NCBI GenBank assembly: GCA_963082875.1
Contig: OY720098.1
Location: 19,840,001-19,904,000, forward strand
From: Corella eumyota
Taxonomy: Eukaryota; Chordata; Ascidiacea; Phlebobranchia; Corellidae
Direction of reading: 5' to 3'
Length of the DNA stretch: 64,000 nt
Position numbers and translations under genes: made by a program. How positions within the stretch are numbered: the first letter of the stretch is position 1; every line of letters starts with the position of its first letter. The notes under the pieces are model-generated. The model did no database searches. It was given only the letters and a program-made list of their open reading frames with translations, and was not told the origin of the DNA. Positions 56,901 to 64,000 of this stretch are shown here, in pieces.

Positions 56901-59900
56901 TACAAAAAATTACACAAAATATTATCTATTTTTTTGTAAAAAAGTGAATTGTTTTAACATAAACTTTTTTGTAAGTGCCTTTGGTGCTTTTTGACCTTAT
57001 TTAGATCAAGATTATTTGCACTTAAATAACACGCTGTTTTTTACCTAATTATAATGCTTTGTGGTTAAGATTTTTAAAAAACCAGACAAAACATTTTTTT
57101 ATTTTTTGTAAAAAAGTAAGCCTATGTTAAAGTAAACTTTTTTGTGGTTAGCGCATTTTAGCCAAAGCCAGATCAAATTTGATTGTACTTAATTAACATT
57201 TTTTGCTATTTTATCTAAAATATATTGTTTTGTGTATAAACTTTTCCAAAAATTAAAAAAATTATTAACATTCGGATCTATTAAAGTAAACTTGTTTTTT
57301 TTAAGCACCGTGAGCGCTTTTTGACCTAACTTAGATCAAACTAAATGAAGTTAAAATAACCATCAATTTTATTTTTACGTAAATATTTCAAAAATCGTGA
57401 GTTAAATAACCGAAAATTGTCAGATTATTTCTAAATTAAATCCTTAAATTATCGTGTAAAATTTATTTGGACTTCCTAATGTACTTATTACCATTACTTT
57501 AAGCTTAATCATCTAATCGTCAAAACTTAAAATTAGTATTTTTGAAATGGTGTTTTTTAATTATATTTATAGGGTAAGTAAAAAAATATTTGTTAGTATA
57601 TTTAAGCAAAAAGATATTGGTATAATAACAATGAAGTTAGTGGGCCTAGTTTTGTTTAAAAAATGGCTAAAGTTATAGTTTAGTTTTGTTTAAAAAATGA
57701 CTTAATAAATAATAAAGTAATATTATTTTTACGTGACGTTGTTTGACTTTTTATCTTAAATTCAAACATGTGAAAAGAAGCACTTTTTTAAATCAATAAG
57801 CTGCTATTTTAAATATTAAATTACCCCAATTTGGTCGGAAAATTAGCTTTAAAGTCCCCGCAAATTACCTGGTAATTTATTCGTTCAGTGAAGCGAAAAT
57901 GTGGTGCTAAGACTTTGTACAAAACACTGTCCTTGTTTAACACTTGCTTAGCCGAGATCGAGATGGCTGGTGGTAATACAAAGTGAACGTAGTTGTGAGC
58001 CATTGCTGGGGCAAAATAAGTCATACAAACCTAAAAAAAAATTATTTTTTTATTAAAACTTGAAATTGGTTATACTTTTACTTTTTATCTGTTAGTACTT
58101 TGGCTTTAAAGTATAAATATATTATGTGGTTTAAACCCAATGTATTTAAAACACACAGAAGGCTGTGTTTATTAGCGTTATTAAGGCTTTAAATATATTT
58201 TTGTTTTGGTAAAACTTAAAATTGGTCACATTTTTACTTCTCATTTGTTCGTCTCTGTTGGTTTTTAAATATAACTATATTATGAAGACTATTACGATAT
58301 ATTTATACTCACAAAAGGCTGTGATTGTTAGCGTTTTTTAAGCCTTTAAATATATATTTTTTTATGCAAAGTTTTGTGCTTAATTCTCACTAATACTAGG
58401 GCAGGTGACCTAAAAAGCGTCTTTAACTAAGACCAAAAACTTTTCCTTAAATTAACAGTAGAGCGAAATTATAAGATTAACAGCACAAAATTGCAGAATT
58501 AAATTTATACTTATAAATAAATCTTGTATTTTTTAAATTTTTTTCAAGTCTTTTGTGCTTTAATTAAATTAATAGAAAGATTAACAATGCATTTTAATTT
58601 AATGCGACGGGAAAAGAGACAAAACTAATTTAATGATTTGAAACATATCATAAACATTATGGTTACACAAATATTCTATATTATGATACAGTAACTAATT
58701 TAGTATAACTTACTCGTAGATGTAACTTGGCAAGTCTGTATAAATCCTGTTGTTCGTCAGTGTTGTTAACATTACTATAAACTCCTCCTTCTTTCGTTGT
58801 AATGTTAATCGTTTTAGCATCTTGGCTGAATTCAACTTTGCGAATATCCCAGTAATTTCCCTGTAAGATAATGAGTCATGTATTAAATTTTTAGAAGTAT
58901 TTTTTGTTTGAATTTTACTCTAATTGTAGTTTTTCACCGGCAGCGTGGTGTAGTGGTAACAACACTTCGCTACACCACAATGAGGTCGTGGTTCAATTCT
59001 CACTGATCTCATGCTGTAGCGTCATTGAGTAAGGCTCTATAAACGGTTTAAACTCCTGCTGAGCCAGCACTTAATCAGCAGCATAATTACCGGACAATTA
59101 TAATCTATAATATCCCAAACTGCCATAGGCAACTCGAGACTGGGTCGAAGTAACTGATGTTACTCTATGTTTAGGTCACGCGTTCGACTTTCCCACATCG
59201 AGGATAAAGACATAAGAGTTGGTGTTATTTTGCTTTTTATTTTTATTTAAAAATTGTTTTTATTGTGAAATTTGAAAAGTATTTGTTAATTTGAAGAAAA
59301 TGGTCAAAACAAAAAAAAAATTATTTTTTAAAGTTTAATACCTTGTATATGTTAACCATGTCGTAATACTTCATATCAAGTGCATACAGTTTACGCTCCT
59401 TGTCCAAAATAAGAGCATGCGCGTATACAGAGTGTGTTAGTTGGTATACAAGTTGTTCGTCCGTCACTTCTTCAACATGATGTTGTCTAAAAAACAAAGT
59501 TTTTATATAAAAAATAATGGTAGTTGTGTCTGTAAAAAGCAGTTTTCTAAATTAGTTAGTTTTAGATGTTATAAGACTTTAACAGTTTAAAATATCTTTT
59601 ATTAATGGTTTTCGGTTTGTTTTATTAAGTATAAAGATATAAATTATTAAGGTGTCAAAATGTTTTAAGTTTTAAATATACATTAAATTTTTTGTGCAAA
59701 TTCAATACGAAAACTTTTTATAAAACGCACGTTTTTATCAAATTAAAAAAAAAAAATTGACAATTTTTTAGTGACCTTTAACACATTTTTGCGCCCAAAT
59801 CAATCAAAATTTATATTCACACATATTCAAACATCATAACACACACACCTGGAAAGTTTTTCGGCTGAATCGTTGTGTAAATGTGTTTGGAATTTTAAAG

Positions 59901-62495
59901 TCACGTAATGTTTAAATTATATAAACATTTAGTAGTATGATAGATTGTATAAATAACTGTGTAGGCCAATGTTTTAACCGTTTAAAGATAGCTGTAAATC
60001 ATTAGTCTGTTATCACCTTACAAAAAAATTTATTTTTCTGAAAAAATTGTATTTTGACCTTTGCAAAATATGAGTTTTTTTACGTTTAATCAACTATTAG
60101 GACCTTTTTGCGTATATCTGCGTGCTGTAAGGATAGCAAAACATTTAACTAGAAATTAAAAAAATCCCACCAATTTAAAAAATATACTCTAATTACTATC
60201 AGACACACAAATAATTATAGTCAGTTATTTAACCAAAATTGGGTAAACAATAAACAATTATTTGTTGGGGAATTAATTACTTATAATAAGGTTACCGTAA
60301 TATAAACTTCACAACTTCTTTCGGGACGGTAAAACTCATAACACGAACGTAAGCAGGGGATCGATGAACTAAAAAATCCACTTCTTCTTTCGTTTCAACT
60401 GAGCTAACGTCCGATACCTAAAAATTACAATTTCATTGAATATTTTAGATATAACAATCTTTAAGTTTATTTATATTTTACTCTTTAATTGTCCCTTATA
60501 AAATGTTTGATTATATTTTAAATGGTTAAATTTAAAATAATTTTTTTAAGCTTTTTCGATGGAAAAAAAGCGCTAGCAATAAAATACTGTTGGTATTAAG
60601 TTTAAATTTTATTTAATATATAAAAAAACATTTTCGATACATAAGTGTATAAAAGCATGTGTTTTATATGTGACAATTCTAATTAATTGTATGTTAAGAA
60701 AAGCAGGAAAGCTGCAATTAAAATTCCATTCTTTTAAGTTTTAAGAATTTTAAACAAACATTTTTCACGAGACTTTTATTTATTTAATTCTTTGGTTTTG
60801 CCTCAGGAAATTATAAAACTAGTGTTTATTTAAAAGTACCAAAATTTAATAAATTTTTTACACCAACGACTTTTCTTGTGATCACGTCATAAAAAATGCA
60901 ATCTGGTATGTCACAATGTTTTCTGGAAAACATCAGTGACGTCATATTTTTGCAACATTGCTGTGCCGCGTAACGTCATAATTATAAGGAAAGCTATTGG
61001 TAATCGTTCTGTGATTTTACCTTTTAACTTTAGTTGGCTTTTGGCTTAACATAAAAGGTGGGCACAGTTAACCGAGAAAGTAACTTCGTTAAGTGGTAAT
61101 TCGTTACATAGTATATTAACTTCGTTAACGTTAATAAGTTAATTTAAACAAAATGTAACGGTAGTTATCGATAAACGTTAATGTTAAAATTTAAATAAAA
61201 CAAACAAAGAAACGACCCTACTTTAAAAAAAACAGCAATTTTTATCTTAGTTGATATTTTAACTACACGAACGTAAGTTTAAATGACGTTTTCAAAACTG
61301 CATCGTTTAAAATTTCAATACATCGTCATCGTCGTCAATACATCGTTTATACGTCAGTCAATACATCCTTTAAAATTGAAACGATTAAACCCAATAAACG
61401 GCAAAATAAAACATATGTACTTTTATATTACCATGGTAAACTTGTAAAAATATTAAATTAACGGACTTAATTTAACGAAAGCACAATTTAACGAAAGTTA
61501 AAACAGGTCCGTTAACGATTTTTAAAGTTAACTTAAAAGTTAAATTTTTTCGAAAAATTTAACTTCGTTAATTAACGATTAACGCATTAACGGTTTAGTG
61601 CCCACCTTTGCTTAACATAAATATATTAAACCAATACTTTGACCTTTAACTAACATTTATATTTAAGATTACATCCCAATAAAAAGTGAAAATAATTTAA
61701 AAGTTGTCAGAAGTTGTTACATGTCAATTTGATCAGGAAATCTGTTAATTTTGTGTTAAAAATCATCGTAATTTGTTAAACTTATTAACAATTTCCCGTA
61801 TTTACAATTCAAATCTTAATTTAAATCAACTATTAAATCACAAAAATAATTTTAGTCAAATAAAAATATAATATAATATAATATACTTTTGTTAAATACG
61901 TATTTTATTATTTATTTTTTGTTTGTTTTAGTAAGCATGGAGTGTCGCATAAACGAAAAACTGTTTAAAATATTTTAATGATACATCCTAACTAATGTTA
62001 ATATATCATATGAAATATTAATATTAGTATAAAATGTTAAAACGTTAACGTAAAATAAAAGAAATAATTTATAAAAAAAATTAAATATTTTTACCGAATA
62101 TTTGTCTGATATCACAGAAACAGTCGATCTTGCAATTACTCCAACCCCAGTGATGAGTTTAAATTTGAACACTAATAGTTTCACGTATAACACCAACGAT
62201 AAGAGCAAGTATTGGGGAATATAAACCAACATCAGTAGTAAATACAATATACATCCAGCCTGTAATGTAACATAGGAAAGTTTTGGAAAAATATTAAAAT
62301 TGAATAAAAAAATGTAATGTTACGATAAAACCTATAACAAAACTTGTATTTAACAAACTTTTAGGCGCAAATATCGGCATAGTTTACGATCATAATTTAA
62401 ATACTTGATAAAAAAGTATTTTTAAAGTTTTAAATTCATTTTTAAAGGCTTACCAATTCAACGAATATGTTTCCATTGTGGCTAAAATACTTCAT
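53998..62495 (-). CDS. Membrane-anchored divergent lipoxygenase-like protein
   Basis: Thirteen exons on the minus strand: 62495-62454, 62259-62095, 60417-60296, 59486-59342, 58860-58714, 58030-57869, 56869-56711, 56432-56367, 56281-56202, 55962-55866, 55659-55457, 54784-54634, 54093-53998; 544 aa, all phases consistent. Residues ~15-46 are strongly hydrophobic (ILYLLLMLVYIPQYLLLSLV). The core then follows animal lipoxygenases by motif order and spacing: RLAKLHLR, AHNYVHFV (an HxxxH where lipoxygenases have HxxxxH), VLYKVLAPHFRFTERIN, IPYLYMLCQYY, and VSVLHSCDHATF in place of the HxxxN segment. No PLAT domain. The protein ends CVSY, without the C-terminal Ile iron ligand; the last exon is the least certain. 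Activity is therefore doubtful; could be a metal-binding or catalytically altered relative. Confidence 0.65.
54150..54398 (-). repeat. Main SINE in lipoxygenase-like intron 12
   Basis: Minus-strand copy from ATATCATTATCCTCGATGTG to GTGGGGATCGAACCTAAGAC; head lost. A further worn head-like piece (GTAGGGACTGAACCCAAGAC) follows at about 54585-54615. Confidence 0.82.
56870..57365. repeat. ~170-bp degenerate tandem repeat, three units
   Basis: Units begin near 56872, 57049 and 57218 and share GGTTAAGATTT, TTTTTTGTAAAAAAGT, AACTTTTTTGT and GACCT.A.TTAGATCAA. They fill the first half of the intron between exons 58030-57869 and 56869-56711 of the lipoxygenase-like gene. Confidence 0.7.
58045..58350. 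repeat. ~150-bp tandem repeat, two units
   Basis: Two units (about 58045-58195 and 58196-58350) sharing AAAACTT.AAATTGGT, TATAACTATATTATG-like, AAGGCTGTG, TTAGCGTT and GCCTTTAAATATAT. In the next intron of the lipoxygenase-like gene. Confidence 0.7.
58600..58690 (-). repeat. Dispersed repeat R1, fragment
   Basis: AATGCGACGGGAAAAGAGAC followed by the AATTTAATGATT segment matches the middle of R1; both ends worn. Confidence 0.65.
58937..59214 (+). repeat. Full-length main SINE
   Basis: Complete plus-strand copy in a lipoxygenase-like intron, from CCGGCAGCGTGGTGTAGTGG to CCCACATCGAGGATAAAGAC; the A-rich tail is short. Confidence 0.88.
61054..61609. mobile_element. 556-bp MITE, ends AAAGGTGGGCAC, TTAACG-rich
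   Basis: Inverted ends AAAGGTGGGCAC and GTGCCCACCTTT with a perfect 10-bp flanking duplication GCTTAACATA (61044-61053 and 61610-61619). The interior is packed with TTAACG/CGTTAA and AACTTCGTTAA in both orientations and has no ORF. A 9-10 bp duplication would suit a Mutator-type or similar family; assignment is inference. Sits in intron 2 of the lipoxygenase-like gene. Confidence 0.8.
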
Positions 62496-64000
62496 TTTAG
62501 TTTTTAATTGCCGACCACGAATAATAAAATCTTTTTATATAAAAATTTATAACCTACTGTAAGCTATTAGGAGGGTTATTAGTTAATATTTAAGTGGGAA
62601 ATAAAATTTTGTTTTTGTATTATTTCACTAACATTTTGATATTATATTTGCCAGATCAGACTTGGTTTACAATATTCGATAAATGTGCTATAACCACACA
62701 AAATAACTCAATACGTTTTATTTTAACTGTTTTCACATTTGTATAAGCAAATTAAAAAGATTCTAAGTAAAAAAATTCAAATTAAATTACCTAAAAATAA
62801 TTTAAAAATGATGTTTAAAAATTCGAATAAAATAAAAATTTCACAATAATTTGCTTCTATATCACTTAAGCTGCGTGGTAAACTGCATATTATCTATACG
62901 ACAACTGATGCTTATCCTAATATTTAATATTTCTGTTTTCGCCCGAGGTGTTTACTTTGTCATTTTGCTTCCCTACTTAACTTTGACAGTTTTCTAAATA
63001 TGGCATCTATGCATTAAGCCTGTCATAAGTTGATTTTTAACATAGCGTTATAAGGTACAAATATTTAACTTTTAAACACTTAAAATACCGATTTGTAACC
63101 ACTGTTTAATACACATCTAAAAAAACTATAAACCTTTATATTATAAAAACATTTTTTAATATTGATTTTTGACACCTATTTTACCCGGCCAATGTATCGA
63201 ATAACCCATGACCTATTCCTATTGTTTTTAGGTATAATGATTAATAATATGACAGACTTTGTGATATAATTAGTCAGTTGTAGATATCTATTACCCCATT
63301 CATTCAGCGTGACTAACAAGACGTAATAGTTACTACTACATCCTATTCGTTTCACAAGTAGTAGTTTTATACATAAAGCCCCTTTTTCTTAATATCCTTT
63401 TTTTTTCTAACTGACAATACTTCTTTTACTCGGAATTAGATAACTTGTTTTTAAATTAAGAACCAGAAAAAACTGTTTTTTCTCTTAAAATCTTGATTCA
63501 CACAACGGAATGTTCGATCGTTAATAACATTATAATTATTTGTCTGTCTGAATATCTAATTTTAGTTTAACAAGTGTGATTATAAAAGCTTTAAGTTATA
63601 TTAAATCCAAGCCCACGCATTAAACCGAATTGTTTGTTCAATAGCTGAGGCTTTTATTATTAGTAGTTTTAATACCGGTTTTATGCACTGCGCTAACAAA
63701 ACAAAATTTAACTATCATTTTTCGCTCTTTATAACTCGGTGTTTTTATATTTTGTTTGTTGTTTAAGTTATTTTGGTTTATAACACTAAAAGTTAATTGA
63801 GATATAAAAAATAAACTGTGTTTTTCAGTAACTTTTAGCCATAATTAAAGGGTATATTTTGTGTTTATATTCTAAAATGTTTTTCAAAATTTCGCTAGTT
63901 GTATTAGGTTACCTGACCCATTAAAATAAGATACAAAAAATAACTTGTATTTTTTAACTAGTGTCACCAACCATTAAGAGACTTATTCTGTAACTAAGTC
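62496..64000. other. Right-hand spacer
   Basis: AT-rich sequence with no supported exon, RNA gene or recognised repeat. Presumably the 5' region of the lipoxygenase-like gene. Confidence 0.5.

Noticed and set aside
57821-58024. Reading the segment as a separate small gene starting MTYFAPAMAHNYVH
   Set aside because: It is preceded by a good acceptor and followed by a donor, and its phases join neighbouring exons of the lipoxygenase-like gene.
1-64000. CRISPR arrays, bacterial operons or prophage
   Set aside because: No regularly spaced direct repeats with unique spacers, and all genes are eukaryotic with spliceosomal introns.

Overview
The window looks like nuclear DNA of a sea squirt (tunicate, most likely genus Ciona). 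The evidence is a strongly AT-rich background, compact genes with many short introns, chordate-type proteins, and about fifteen copies or fragments of one tRNA-derived SINE scattered on both strands. No prokaryotic or organellar features were seen. All multi-exon models below were assembled by hand from splice sites and reading-frame continuity; exon lengths add up to intact frames in every case, but no transcript evidence was available.

Layout, left to right. (1) 1.1-8.6 kb: two tandem, head-to-tail BTB-BACK-Kelch genes of 12 exons each, with a J-domain remnant between them. (2) 9.3-16.1 kb: a FUS/EWS/TAF15 (FET)-type RNA-binding protein gene with 14 exons. (3) 18.4-22.2 kb: two tandem genes for secreted beta-microseminoprotein-like proteins. 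(4) 22.7-24.1 kb, minus: a small Ly6/uPAR-like, probably GPI-anchored protein. (5) 25.1-31.0 kb, minus: a PLP-dependent acidic amino acid decarboxylase (CSAD/GADL1 type). (6) 32.4-35.4 kb, minus: ADAT1 (tRNA adenosine deaminase) and, just upstream, UQCC2 (complex III assembly). (7) 35.5-39.3 kb: a 3.8-kb DNA transposon with ~615-bp inverted repeats and an 8-bp target duplication, encoding a DDE-type transposase plus Ulp1-like and USP-like protease regions. (8) 40.6-43.4 kb, minus: an intronless 922-aa nucleotidyltransferase-TPR protein. (9) 44.1-47.4 kb: TMEM203 and a COA1-like mitochondrial protein. (10) 48.3-53.2 kb: TADA1 (minus) and PIN1 (plus), divergent. (11) 54.0-62.5 kb, minus: a 13-exon gene for a membrane-anchored, divergent lipoxygenase-like protein. 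The last 1.5 kb shows nothing recognisable.

Most genes are unrelated housekeeping genes (RNA binding, tRNA editing, mitochondrial assembly, transcription, prolyl isomerisation) and do not form one pathway. The lineage-variable parts are the tandem Kelch and microseminoprotein pairs, the NTase-TPR gene, the lipoxygenase-like gene and the transposon. Introns and spacers hold two SINE families, two further dispersed repeat families (called R1 and R2 here), several MITE-like elements with inverted ends, and degenerate tandem repeats. The palindrome TGACGTCA occurs at least 14 times, far above chance.
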